Part shown: piece after piece, positions 7,810 to 16,103 of the stretch
How positions within the stretch are numbered: the stretch's first letter is position 1
Layout of the letters: the number at the start of each line of letters is the position of its first letter
Assembly: GCA_000223255.2 (NCBI GenBank)
Contig: AFUT01000003.1
Coordinates: 62,001 to 126,000 of the forward strand
DNA: 64,000 nt
Origin: Streptococcus infantis SK970
GTDB lineage: Bacteria > Bacillota > Bacilli > Lactobacillales > Streptococcaceae
Reading direction: 5' to 3'
Translations under genes and position numbers: made by a program
The notes under the pieces: generated by a model
The model's database searches: none
Told to the model about the DNA's origin: nothing
Seen by the model: only the letters and a program-made list of their open reading frames with translations

Positions 7810-8853
7810 TTAAACCAACATTGAGATTGGGTTTTCAATTAAAGCTTTTAAGTCTTTCATAAACTTAGCACCAGCCATACCATCTATGACACGGTGGTCA
7901 ATTGTCAATCCAAGACTCATAATAGGGCGAATCACGATTTCACCATTTACTACAACCGGTTTCTCAACTGTTGAGCTAACCCCGAGGATTGCTGAGTTTG
8001 GTTGATTGATAATAGGACCAAATGATTGAACACCAAACATTCCTAAGTTACTGATGGTGAAGGTTGAATTTTGCAATTCGCTAGGAGCTAGTTTACCATC
8101 CAAGGTACGTCCAATAACGTCTTTAAATGCAACTACCAACTCAGACAAGTTCATTTTTTCTGCATTATAGACAACTGGTGTCATCAACCCATTATCCATA
8201 CCAACTGCCATCGCAAGGTTGACGTAGTTGTGAGTGATAATGGTCTTACCATCTTCCGTTAATGAAGCGTTGATGTATGGGTGTTTCATAAGAGTCTTAA
8301 CAACCGCAAGTGAAAGCAAGTCTGTAACAGTAATTTTCTTTCCAGTTGCTTCCATGATTGTTTCTAGGACTTTCTTACGAAGAGCAAGAATTTCAGACAT
8401 ATCGACATCGTAGTTAAGCGTGAAGGTTGGCGCAGTCAAGTAAGACTCAACCATACGTTGAGCGATAACCTTACGCATCGGTGTCATTGGAATACGATCG
8501 ATTTCTCCATAAGGTGTTACGTTATCTGGAACTTCTTCAACTTTCTCGATTTGAGCAGGTGACTTGAGTGTCTCGTTCTCGATATTTTCAGGAAGATAGG
8601 CCAAAACGTCCTTCTTCATGATTTTACCACGATGACCTGTTCCTTGGATTTCTTGCCATGCAATATTGTGTTCTAAAGCAATTCGTTTTGCAAGTGGTGA
8701 AATGCGAACCACATTTGTGTCTTTATATGTTTCCACGTCTTCTTTGTGGACACGACCGTTTGCGCCTGTGCCAGAAATGTCGTAGAGATTTATCCCTAAA
8801 TCATCCGCTAATTTTCTAGCCGCAGGAGTCGCTCTTAGCTTATCATCAGCCAT
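7810..8853 (-). CDS. acoC: Dihydrolipoamide acyltransferase (E2) lacking a lipoyl domain
   Basis: A 347-aa E2 core of the acetoin/pyruvate dehydrogenase complex. It starts directly with two peripheral-subunit-binding motifs (ATPAARKLADDLG..GANGRVHKEDV and ISPLAKRIALEHN..GHRGKIMKKDV), then a linker and the catalytic acyltransferase domain (about 120-347) with the active-site DHRVIDG. There is no lipoyl domain at the N terminus, unlike most E2 proteins. A good start and full-length fit to the mitis-group homologue argue against truncation. The lipoyl domain is instead on PdhD, 38 bases downstream. A 105-base spacer with a strong hairpin separates it from acoB. Confidence 0.9.
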   Translation of the reverse strand: MADDKLRATPAARKLADDLGINLYDISGTGANGRVHKEDVETYKDTNVVRISPLAKRIALEHNIAWQEIQGTGHRGKIMKKDVLAYLPENIENETLKSPAQIEKVEEVPDNVTPYGEIDRIPMTPMRKVIAQRMVESYLTAPTFTLNYDVDMSEILALRKKVLETIMEATGKKITVTDLLSLAVVKTLMKHPYINASLTEDGKTIITHNYVNLAMAVGMDNGLMTPVVYNAEKMNLSELVVAFKDVIGRTLDGKLAPSELQNSTFTISNLGMFGVQSFGPIINQPNSAILGVSSTVEKPVVVNGEIVIRPIMSLGLTIDHRVIDGMAGAKFMKDLKALIENPISMLV

Positions 8854-8890
8854 GACCTCTCCTATTCTATTATAAGATACTAAGGACGTA

Positions 8891-8923
8891 GAGAACTTTG
8901 CATCTATAGATACAAAGCTTCTC
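8891..8923 (-). other. Intercistronic hairpin between acoB and acoC
   Basis: GAGAACTTTGCATCTA pairs with TAGATACAAAGCTTCTC with one bulge and one wobble and almost no loop. There is no T run, so it is unlikely to be a simple terminator. It may be an RNA-processing or stability element setting different levels of E1 and E2/E3. Confidence 0.5.
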
Positions 8924-8958
8924 GTCTGATTGATTGTTTACATAATTTATTTTATGTA

Positions 8959-9951
8959 TTATTGTTTGTTATGAGTTTTACGGATTGCATCTTTGATGCT
9001 TTCAACTGTCGGAATCATTGCATTTTCAAGATTTTGTGCATAAGGCATTGGTACATCCTCACCTGCACAGCGACGGATTGGTGCGTCTAAGTAATCAAAT
9101 GCTTCTGATTCTGAGATAATAGCTGAGATTTCACCGATAAAACCACTTGTCTTGTGGGCATCGTTGACAAGAACTACTTTTCCAGTTTTCTTAACTGAAT
9201 TAATGATGATCTCTTTATCAAGTGGAACCAAAGTCCGTGGGTCTACTACTTCTACTGAGATGCCTTCTTCAGCCAATTCTTCAGCTGCCTGCATGACACG
9301 ACGAAGCATTTTACCGTATGTTACTACTGTTACATCAGTTCCTTCGCGTTTGATTTCTCCGACACCAAGTGGAATTGTGTAGTCTGGATCAACAGGAACC
9401 TCACCTTTTTGGTTAAATTCGGATTTATATTCAAGAATGATTACAGGGTTGTTGTCACGGATAGAAGACTTAAGAAGTCCCTTCATATCAGCTGGTGTAC
9501 CTGGAGCTACAACCTTCAATCCTGGGATATGAGTAAACCAAGATTCCAATGATTGTGAGTGTTGAGCTGCAGAACCTACCCCGTTACCAGCGGCACAGCG
9601 GATTGTCATAGGCACTTGACCTTTACCACCAAACATGTAGCGAGTTTTAGCTGCTTGGTTGACGATATTATCCATAGCAATAACTGAAAAGTCCATGAAA
9701 GTCATATCAACGATTGGACGAAGCCCTGTCATAGCAGCACCAGCTGCTGCACCTGAAATTGCCGCTTCAGAAATCGGACAGTCACGAACGCGTTCTGGAC
9801 CAAATTCTTCAAGCATACCTACTGAAGTTCCGAAGTCTCCACCGAAAACTCCGACATCTTCACCCATCAAAAGAACATTTTCATCACGACGCATTTCCTC
9901 AGACATAGCAAGTATAATGGTATCGCGGAAAGACATTAATTTAGTTTCCAT
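8959..9951 (-). CDS. acoB: 2-oxoacid/acetoin dehydrogenase E1 beta subunit
   Basis: A 330-aa E1 beta subunit. With E1 alpha it decarboxylates the 2-oxoacid or cleaves acetoin using thiamine diphosphate and passes the acyl unit to lipoamide. Typical features are LLMGEDVGVFGGDFG with the ThDP-interacting glutamate, the conserved RDCPISEAAISGAAAG loop, and a C-terminal transketolase domain with GVGEIKREG and VVDPRTLVPLD. Its start lies 17 bases after the acoA stop, so the two subunits are co-translated. Substrate cannot be read from sequence. In mitis-group streptococci this complex is annotated as acetoin dehydrogenase but is thought to act as pyruvate dehydrogenase. Confidence 0.92.
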   Translation of the reverse strand: METKLMSFRDTIILAMSEEMRRDENVLLMGEDVGVFGGDFGTSVGMLEEFGPERVRDCPISEAAISGAAAGAAMTGLRPIVDMTFMDFSVIAMDNIVNQAAKTRYMFGGKGQVPMTIRCAAGNGVGSAAQHSQSLESWFTHIPGLKVVAPGTPADMKGLLKSSIRDNNPVIILEYKSEFNQKGEVPVDPDYTIPLGVGEIKREGTDVTVVTYGKMLRRVMQAAEELAEEGISVEVVDPRTLVPLDKEIIINSVKKTGKVVLVNDAHKTSGFIGEISAIISESEAFDYLDAPIRRCAGEDVPMPYAQNLENAMIPTVESIKDAIRKTHNKQ

Positions 9952-9968
9952 ATTTTCTCTACTTCTCC

Positions 9969-10936
9969 TTAGTCTGCGTAAATATCTTCAAATGCTGATT
10001 CGAGTGGAGGGAATGGACTTTCTTCTGCAAATTTAACAGATGCTTCCACTGCTTCCTTGACTTGTGCTTGAATTTCTTCAAGTTCTTCTTCGCTAGCAAT
10101 CTTATTTTCAACAAGGTACTTGCGAAGATTTTCGATTGGATCTTGTTGTTTCCACTCTTCTACTTCTTCACGTGTACGATATTTACCTGGGTCTGATGAA
10201 GAGTGACCAAACCAGCGGTAGGTTACACTCTCAATCAATACAGGACCTTTTCCAGAACGAACATGGTCTACTGCTTTCTTAAATCCTTCGTAGACATCTA
10301 TTACATTGTTTCCATCGGGGATAAACATTCCAGGAATACCGTAAGCTGCACTACGCTCATAAATATGCTCCACATTTGTCATTTTCTTAATGTCTGCAGA
10401 GATTCCATATCCGTTATTGATACAGTAGAAAATAACAGGAAGGTTCCAGATTGAAGCCATATTCACCGCTTCGTGGAATACACCTTCGTTAGTCGCTCCA
10501 TCACCAAAGAAGCAGACAACAATCTTTCCAGTATGTTTCATTTGTTGAGTAAGGGCAGCACCTACTGCAATCCCCATACCACCACCTACAATACCGTTGG
10601 CACCAAGGTTACCAGCATCAAGGTCGGCTATGTGCATTGATCCACCCTTACCTTTACAAGTCCCTGTATACTTACCAAGGATTTCAGCCATCATTCCATT
10701 GAGGTCAATACCTTTAGCAATGGCTTGTCCGTGACCACGGTGGTTTGATGTAATCAAGTCATCTTCGTTTAAAGCTAACATAGCTCCAACATTGGCAGCT
10801 TCCTCACCAACAGAAAAGTGCGTCATACCTGGCACTTTCCCTTTTTTACTAATTGTGTAATCTTCAAGTCCATGCGACGGATTTCTTCCATCTTACGGAA
10901 CATCTCAAGCAAAAGATTTTTATCTAAAGTTGACAT
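9969..10936 (-). pseudogene. acoA: E1 alpha subunit gene with one-base frameshift near the 5' end
   Basis: From ATG at 10936 (preceded by AAAGG) the frame reads MSTLDKNLLLEMFRKMEEIR and on to QLVKKGK, then shifts at about 10835, where GG has become a single G. After the shift the normal protein continues as PGMTHFSVGEEAANVG to the stop at 9969. Restoring the base gives 322 aa, the family's full length. The ThDP-binding motif GDGATNEGVFHEAVNMASIW and the phosphorylation-loop region YRWFGHSSSDPGKYR are intact. An internal ATG at 10835 could give a 288-aa product, but it would lack the N-terminal helix. E1 alpha is essential to the complex, so a sequence error is the likelier explanation. Confidence 0.85.
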
Positions 10937-10972
10937 AATCTTGCCTTTCTAAGTTTAATTTCTTACATTTCT

Positions 10973-11001
10973 ATCCTAACTTATAGGTTAATGAGAGTCA
11001 A
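10973..11001 (-). promoter_or_regulatory. Promoter of the aco/pdh operon
   Basis: Reading the - strand: -35 TTGACT (10996-11001), 17-base spacer, -10 TAGGAT (10973-10978), about 37 bases before the acoA ATG. No CcpA-type site was recognised next to it. Confidence 0.6.
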
Positions 11002-11032
11002 AGAATATGCTTGCTATTTTTTCACACTATAA

Positions 11033-11065
11033 AAAGAAAAGTCTGTAAAATCAAAACTTTTCTTT
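11033..11065 (-). terminator. Terminator of the ung-mutX-pyrC-MATE unit
   Basis: AAAGAAAAGT pairs with ACTTTTCTTT around a 13-base loop, with A/T flanks, 50 bases beyond the stop codon of the MATE gene and before the aco promoter. Confidence 0.6.
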
Positions 11066-11113
11066 ACTTAAAAAACTATTTCACAAACAAATTTCCAAGG
11101 TTTTTTCACCAAA

Positions 11114-12454
11114 TTATTTGAATCTTTTCATAATAACTTGTAAACGCCACTGATAGAGTAATCCGCTGACAACTAAACTTACAATAAGACCTATCCAATA
11201 TGAATAAGCGTCGAGATTTGTTGAATAATCTAGAAAAACACCAAGAGGTATAGCAACTCCCCAGTATCCAAGGAGACCAAGGTAGAAAGGTATGACAGTA
11301 TCTTTGTATCCTCGTAAAATCCCTTGTAATGGTGCCGCAAATGTATCAGCTAACTGGAAAAACAAGCTATAGGTCATAAAACTTGCAGTTAATTGAATGA
11401 ACTCTGGATCATGACCATATAGACTGGCAACATTTTCTCTAAAAATATATAGAAAGGAAAGTGTAAGAATTGCGAATGCCATAGCTGATAGTCGTCCAAT
11501 TTTAATATATTTCTTAGCGTCATCTAGTCGTTTGGCTCCAACTTCGTAAGACACCACAATCGCCATTGCTGTTGAAATACTCATCGGAAAAGCATACATG
11601 AGTGACGAAAAGTTCATCGCGGACTGATGGCTAGCAATAATCAACGATGAAAATTTAGCCATAATCAAACCAACTGCTGAAAAAATAGCAACCTCTGCAA
11701 ATACAGTTCCACCTATCGGTAAGCCTAATTTGATTGCTTCTTTTATTTTATCGTCGTCTAAGGGTAATCGTTTCTCTAAATGCAGTTCTTTCAATTTTTC
11801 CTGTTTAAGAAGGACTAGTATGGAAATCCCCAGCAATGCCCAATAAGCTAAAGATGTACCAAGACCCGCTCCTGCACCACCTAACTCAGGTAAACCAAAG
11901 GCTCCATAGATTAGTAAATAGTTAAAACCACTATTTAAAGGTAACAATAAAAGCATTAAATACATGGATAGTTTGGTCAGTCCCAGCGCATCCAACAGTG
12001 ATCGAATTACACTAAAAAGTAAAAGTGGAATAATCCCGATTGCTAAAAACCATAGATAGCGTATTGCTATATCTGCTACTGCTGTTTCTAGACCCATATT
12101 GTTTAGAATTAGAGGAGCAACCAGGAAAACTAAAGCAAATAGAAAAATGGATAAGCCAAGCGAAAGATAAAGAAACTGATAGAAATCAGAAGCCACTTCA
12201 TTTTTCTTTCCTCGACCTAAATGATGTCCAACTATAGGAACTAAGGCAGAAACAATACCCGTTAAGAAGGTGAAAAAGGGATTCCATAGACTTGTCGCCA
12301 TTGATACGCCAGCCAAATCAATCGTATTGTATTGGCCTGTCATAGTGGTATCGACAAAGGAAGCCGAATAATTTGCGAATTGATAAACCAAAATAGGGAA
12401 GAAAATCTTAAGAAATAAAATGAACTTGTCATTAAAATGATGGGTTGGGTACAT
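11114..12454 (-). CDS. MATE-family multidrug/organic cation efflux protein
   Basis: A 446-aa integral membrane protein with about twelve hydrophobic segments arranged as two related halves. MATE features are the N-terminal PILVYQFANYSASFVDTTM, the loop GQYNTIDLAGVSMATSLW and the second-half counterpart SSLIIASHQSAMNFSSLMYA. MATE proteins export cationic drugs and dyes in exchange for Na+ or H+. The substrate here is unknown. It is the last gene of a - strand cluster, 40 bases after pyrC, the same position as in pneumococcus. A long cytoplasmic loop at about 215-235 (LKQEKLKELHLEKRL) joins the halves. No truncation. Confidence 0.88.
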   Translation of the reverse strand: MYPTHHFNDKFILFLKIFFPILVYQFANYSASFVDTTMTGQYNTIDLAGVSMATSLWNPFFTFLTGIVSALVPIVGHHLGRGKKNEVASDFYQFLYLSLGLSIFLFALVFLVAPLILNNMGLETAVADIAIRYLWFLAIGIIPLLLFSVIRSLLDALGLTKLSMYLMLLLLPLNSGFNYLLIYGAFGLPELGGAGAGLGTSLAYWALLGISILVLLKQEKLKELHLEKRLPLDDDKIKEAIKLGLPIGGTVFAEVAIFSAVGLIMAKFSSLIIASHQSAMNFSSLMYAFPMSISTAMAIVVSYEVGAKRLDDAKKYIKIGRLSAMAFAILTLSFLYIFRENVASLYGHDPEFIQLTASFMTYSLFFQLADTFAAPLQGILRGYKDTVIPFYLGLLGYWGVAIPLGVFLDYSTNLDAYSYWIGLIVSLVVSGLLYQWRLQVIMKRFK

Positions 12455-12494
12455 ATCGTCTCTCTAATTAATGATTCGAAAGAGCAGATGCCAA

Positions 12495-13763
12495 CTAATT
12501 TTCATAGACAATCTGACCATTACAGATGGTGTATTTGATCTGCCCTTTTAAAGTTTCACCGATAAATGGTGAATTAGCTGCTTTGGAAGCAAAATGGTTG
12601 TCTACGATTCGGTCAGCTTTATCATCGAAAATGGTAATATCAGCTGGACCATTTTCAGCCAAATAACCTGCTTCAAAATGATACAATTTTGCTGGATTTA
12701 CAGTCATTTTTTCTAATAATTCCATCAAGCTTATCTCACCAGCTTCGACTAAGTAAGTTAAACCAAGTGACAATGAAGTTTCCAGTCCTGTCATACCTGA
12801 AGGAGCTTTTGTGATATCCTCGACGTTCTTTTCATCAGCATGGTGAGGCGCGTGGTCAGTCGCAATGACAGAAATGACACCTGACTTGAGTCCTTCGATA
12901 ACTGCACGACGGTCAGACTCCAAGCGAAGTGGTGGATTCATCTTAGCATTACTTCCCTTAGTCAAGAGAAGCGCTTCCGTCTTAGAAAAATGCTGTGGTG
13001 CTACTTCTGCTGTTACATTTGCTCCTAAACCTTGAGCAAACTCCACAACCTTAACACTTTCTTCCTTGGATAAGTGCTGGATATGAACATGGGCTTTGGT
13101 TGCATGTGCAATCATGACATCACGTGCAATCATTGCATACTCTGCAACCCCAGTAGCACCACAGATATGGAAATGTTCTTTAGCGATATTTTCGTTAAAA
13201 CCAAGCGTACCATTTAAACCAGGATCTTCTTCGTGCAAACTGATAAAGGTGTTGAGTTTCTTAGCCTCTTCCATAGCTTCCTTGACCACTTTACTGCTTT
13301 CAAGAGGAATACCATCATCTGAAAAACCAACGGCTCCAGCTTCTAAAAGCGCCTTAAAGTCAGTCAAGTCTTGGCCATTAAAGTTCTTGGTAATCGTTGC
13401 TACAGACTTAACATTAATTTTTTCCTTTGTCGCAGATTGAAGAACTTCCTGCAAAGTCTCAACATCGGAGATGGTTGGATTGGTATTAGCCATCATGACA
13501 ACTGTCGTAAAACCACCAGCTGCTGCTGCTAGTGCACCTGTATGAATATCTTCTTTATGAGTTTGACCAGGTTCACGGAAATGAACATGGATATCCACCA
13601 AGCCAGGTGTAACTACAAGACCAGTTGCATCAATGACCTCTGCATCTTTTTCACTAATTTGTGGTGCAATTTTGACAATTTTACCGTCTTCAACCAAGAC
13701 ATCACACACTTGATCCAAACCAGACTTAGGATCCATTACTCGACCATTTTTAATTAGTAACAT
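12495..13763 (-). CDS. pyrC: Dihydroorotase
   Basis: A 422-aa amidohydrolase of de novo pyrimidine synthesis that interconverts carbamoyl-aspartate and dihydroorotate. Metal ligands H59 and H61 lie in [10 protein letters not shown], and the characteristic late motif ATDHAPHH is present. Length and motifs are those of the class I type I bacterial enzyme. The gene starts 12 bases after mutX and is followed by the MATE gene. The combination with ung and mutX suggests a nucleotide-metabolism and DNA-sanitation operon. No pyrimidine attenuator or PyrR-type leader was seen upstream, consistent with its being an internal operon gene. Confidence 0.95.
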   Translation of the reverse strand: MLLIKNGRVMDPKSGLDQVCDVLVEDGKIVKIAPQISEKDAEVIDATGLVVTPGLVDIHVHFREPGQTHKEDIHTGALAAAAGGFTTVVMMANTNPTISDVETLQEVLQSATKEKINVKSVATITKNFNGQDLTDFKALLEAGAVGFSDDGIPLESSKVVKEAMEEAKKLNTFISLHEEDPGLNGTLGFNENIAKEHFHICGATGVAEYAMIARDVMIAHATKAHVHIQHLSKEESVKVVEFAQGLGANVTAEVAPQHFSKTEALLLTKGSNAKMNPPLRLESDRRAVIEGLKSGVISVIATDHAPHHADEKNVEDITKAPSGMTGLETSLSLGLTYLVEAGEISLMELLEKMTVNPAKLYHFEAGYLAENGPADITIFDDKADRIVDNHFASKAANSPFIGETLKGQIKYTICNGQIVYEN

Positions 13764-13775
13764 CTGCTTTCTCCT

Positions 13776-14240
13776 TTATTCGTAGAAATCCACTTGGGTA
13801 TCCAATAACTTATCACCATCATAAACAAACTTTGCTGAAAAGAATGGTTTATCTTCTAAAAGCCACTCGACAAAGGTGTGGTCTCCTTCCCAAGTCGGTT
13901 TGCTTAAAACCTCATCATAAGGAACCCATTCTAAAGTCCCTTCATTACAGTCAATTAATTCACCCTCAAACTCCGTCACCTTAAACACATAGGTGTACCA
14001 GTCTAAGTCTGGTGTGAACTCAGGAAAGGTGATTACACCTTTAAGAACTGGCTTAGCCTTCAATCCTGTTTCTTCTAAAATCTCGCGGGCCGCACATTCT
14101 TGTGGAGTTTCTCCACGCTCTAACTTTCCACCGACACCGATCCATTTTCCTTCATGGACATCATTAGGCTTTTTATTGCGATGAAGCATGAGCAATTCTT
14201 TTCCATTATCAATGTAGCAAATTGTCGCTAACTGAGGCAT
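13776..14240 (-). CDS. mutX: Nudix 8-oxo-dGTP diphosphatase MutX
   Basis: A 154-aa Nudix hydrolase. The complete Nudix box G-x5-E-x7-REUXEEXGU is visible as GKLERGETPQECAAREIL followed by EETGL. Streptococcal MutX removes 8-oxo-dGTP from the nucleotide pool and so limits A:T to C:G mutations. It sits between ung and pyrC with spacers of 9 and 12 bases, a gene order shared with pneumococcus. Ung just upstream removes uracil, so the two adjacent genes both guard against damaged or wrong bases. No signal sequence. Confidence 0.92.
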   Translation of the reverse strand: MPQLATICYIDNGKELLMLHRNKKPNDVHEGKWIGVGGKLERGETPQECAAREILEETGLKAKPVLKGVITFPEFTPDLDWYTYVFKVTEFEGELIDCNEGTLEWVPYDEVLSKPTWEGDHTFVEWLLEDKPFFSAKFVYDGDKLLDTQVDFYE

Positions 14241-14249
14241 ATTCTCTCC

Positions 14250-14903
14250 TTATCTAAGCCAATCAATTGGCTCTTGTCCTGTCTCCGTTAAGAATGTATT
14301 GGCCTTAGAAAAAGGCTTAGAACCCCAAAATCCTCTGTAAACAGAAAGGGGACTTGGGTGGGCTGATTCGATAATCAGATGCTTAGGATTGGTCACCAAT
14401 GATTTTTTCTTGCGTGCATAAGCACCCCAGAGAACAAATACTACTGGTCTATCAAGATTATTAACAACCTTAATTACAGCATCTGTAAAAGTCTCCCATA
14501 TCTGACCAGCATGACCATTTGCCTTCCCAGCAGGAACGGTCAAGCAAGCATTGAGAAGTAAGACTCCCTGCTCAGCCCAAGAAGTCAAATCATGGGATGC
14601 TTTAACTCCAATATCATCAGCAAGCTCTTTAAGAATATTTTGCAAGGAAGGTGGCGCTGGGATATTATCTGGAACAGAAAAACTCAAACCTTGAGCCTGA
14701 CCAGGACCATGATAAGGATCCTGACCGAGAATCACCACTTTAACCTCTTCAAGAGGAGTTGTCAAAAGAGCCTGAAAAACCTTTCCCTTTGCCGGATAGA
14801 CAGTTCCTTGAGCATAAACCTTTTCCATAAAGTGATTAATTTTCCCAAAATAACCTTCAGGTAATTGCTCCTTAATGAGCGTATGCCAGGATGAGTGTTC
14901 CAT
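14250..14903 (-). CDS. ung: Uracil-DNA glycosylase
   Basis: A 217-aa family 1 uracil-DNA glycosylase that excises uracil from DNA. The water-activating motif [13 protein letters not shown] and the DNA-intercalating loop [11 protein letters not shown] are both present. A frame start at 14918 ([10 protein letters not shown]) is possible, but AAGGAG lies 6 bases before the second ATG at 14903, which gives the standard length. A -10 TATAAT is visible at 14932-14937. It is the first gene of ung-mutX-pyrC-MATE, and the terminator of the preceding HAD gene lies immediately upstream. Confidence 0.95.
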   Translation of the reverse strand: MEHSSWHTLIKEQLPEGYFGKINHFMEKVYAQGTVYPAKGKVFQALLTTPLEEVKVVILGQDPYHGPGQAQGLSFSVPDNIPAPPSLQNILKELADDIGVKASHDLTSWAEQGVLLLNACLTVPAGKANGHAGQIWETFTDAVIKVVNNLDRPVVFVLWGAYARKKKSLVTNPKHLIIESAHPSPLSVYRGFWGSKPFSKANTFLTETGQEPIDWLR

Positions 14904-14939
14904 CGTCTGCTCCTTCATTTTTACTGCCTCTATTATAGC

Positions 14940-14966
14940 AAAAAGTGGCTATTGAAACCACTTTTT
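14940..14966 (-). terminator. Terminator of the HAD phosphatase gene
   Basis: AAAAAGTGG pairs with CCACTTTTT around a 9-base loop. It overlaps the stop codon of the HAD gene (14965-14967) and directly precedes the ung -10 element. Confidence 0.7.
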
Positions 14967-15657
14967 ACAGTTTATCTAATATTTCTAGAAGCGCTTGGTA
15001 AGAATCGACTACATAAGTTGGTTGAGCTTGTGTCTTATTTTCCAGATGATGAGGATTGTACCAGATGGTGTCGATGCCAGCATTATTCCCACCCTGAATA
15101 TCAGCGGTTAGGGAATCTCCAATCATAAGAGCATGATGTTTATCAAAGTTAGGGATTCGATTTCCAATTTTCTCATAAAATGCTGCATCTGGTTTTTGGG
15201 TATGGAGTTGCTCTGAAATAAATATTTCCTTGAAAAATGGTGCGATTCCAGATTGCTCCAAACGACCTGTCTGAATATAGGTAATCCCATTTGTCGCAGC
15301 ATAGAGTTCATAGCCACGTTCAGTAAGAGTATCTAAAAGTTCAATAGCTCCTGAAAAAATTTGTCCTTGTTGAGCTAGAAAAAATTGATATCGCTCTGCC
15401 AAATAGGAACCATCTTTGTTTATTCCAAAGTGATCAAATAAACGAGAAAAACGTGTGTTGACTAGTTCTTGTTTTGTAATCTTTTTCTCTTCCAAATCTT
15501 TCCAGAGAGATTTGTTCATAGGAACGTAATAATCTTTATAAGCCTGAATGTCTGCAACTCCTTCTTCTTTTAGGAGGTGCGATAAGGCTACATCCTCAGC
15601 AGCATCAAAATCAAGTAAGGTATGATCAAGGTCAAAAAGTAGAAATATATAGGACAT
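14965..15657 (-). CDS. HAD-superfamily 5'-nucleotidase (YjjG-like)
   Basis: A 230-aa haloacid-dehalogenase-type phosphatase. Motif I is LFDLDHTLLDFD, motif II is in AATNGITYIQTGRLEQSG, and motifs III/IV are KPDAAFY and MIGDSLTADIQGG. The helical cap lies between motifs I and II. TNG and IGDSLTADIQGG are typical of the YjjG group, which dephosphorylates pyrimidine nucleoside monophosphates, including damaged ones. That specificity is inferred. It is transcribed separately from ung, with its own terminator between them. Upstream is the 446-base spacer before the GH16 gene. Confidence 0.85.
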   Translation of the reverse strand: MSYIFLLFDLDHTLLDFDAAEDVALSHLLKEEGVADIQAYKDYYVPMNKSLWKDLEEKKITKQELVNTRFSRLFDHFGINKDGSYLAERYQFFLAQQGQIFSGAIELLDTLTERGYELYAATNGITYIQTGRLEQSGIAPFFKEIFISEQLHTQKPDAAFYEKIGNRIPNFDKHHALMIGDSLTADIQGGNNAGIDTIWYNPHHLENKTQAQPTYVVDSYQALLEILDKL

Positions 15658-15870
15658 CGATTTGCTAACCTCTATAATTCCTTCAAATGTATTTAATGCC
15701 TATGAGTATACCATAAAATATTAAATTATCCAATAAGGATATTAGAAATACCTCTATTTATTTCCTGCAATATCAATCATAAAAATTTGCTAATATTTGT
15801 ACTTTATAGTCTAATAATAATTAAAAATATTAAGAAGTATAAAATTATTAACAAATATGGAACAAGATGA
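15658..15870. other. AT-rich divergent spacer (first half of a 446-base gap)
   Basis: The gap 15658-16103 separates the divergent HAD and GH16 genes. It is very AT-rich. Apart from the GH16 promoter listed next, no coding frame, tRNA or clear hairpin was found. The last 200 bases form a long leader for the GH16 mRNA, with AGGAGG just before its ATG. Confidence 0.4.
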
Positions 15871-15898
15871 TTGAAAATAGCTTTCTTTAAGGTATAAT
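15871..15898 (+). promoter_or_regulatory. Probable promoter of the GH16 surface protein gene
   Basis: -35 TTGAAA (15871-15876), 16-base spacer, -10 TATAAT (15893-15898). This would give a leader of about 200 bases before ATG 16104. Confidence 0.5.
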
Positions 15899-16103
15899 TT
15901 ATTAATGGATATTTCTTTTAATTCATAGCTTAGAAGGAGGGCTTGTTTCGATTATTAGTTTAAAAAATATCCAGTACCAATGATGAAATAATCCAGTTTA
16001 TTGTTTGGAAGAATGCTCATCATAGGATACTAAAAACAATAAAAATTTTATAAATTATTTATTAGATTATATCTAATAAATTCTAAAGATTAGGAGGAAT
16101 ATT

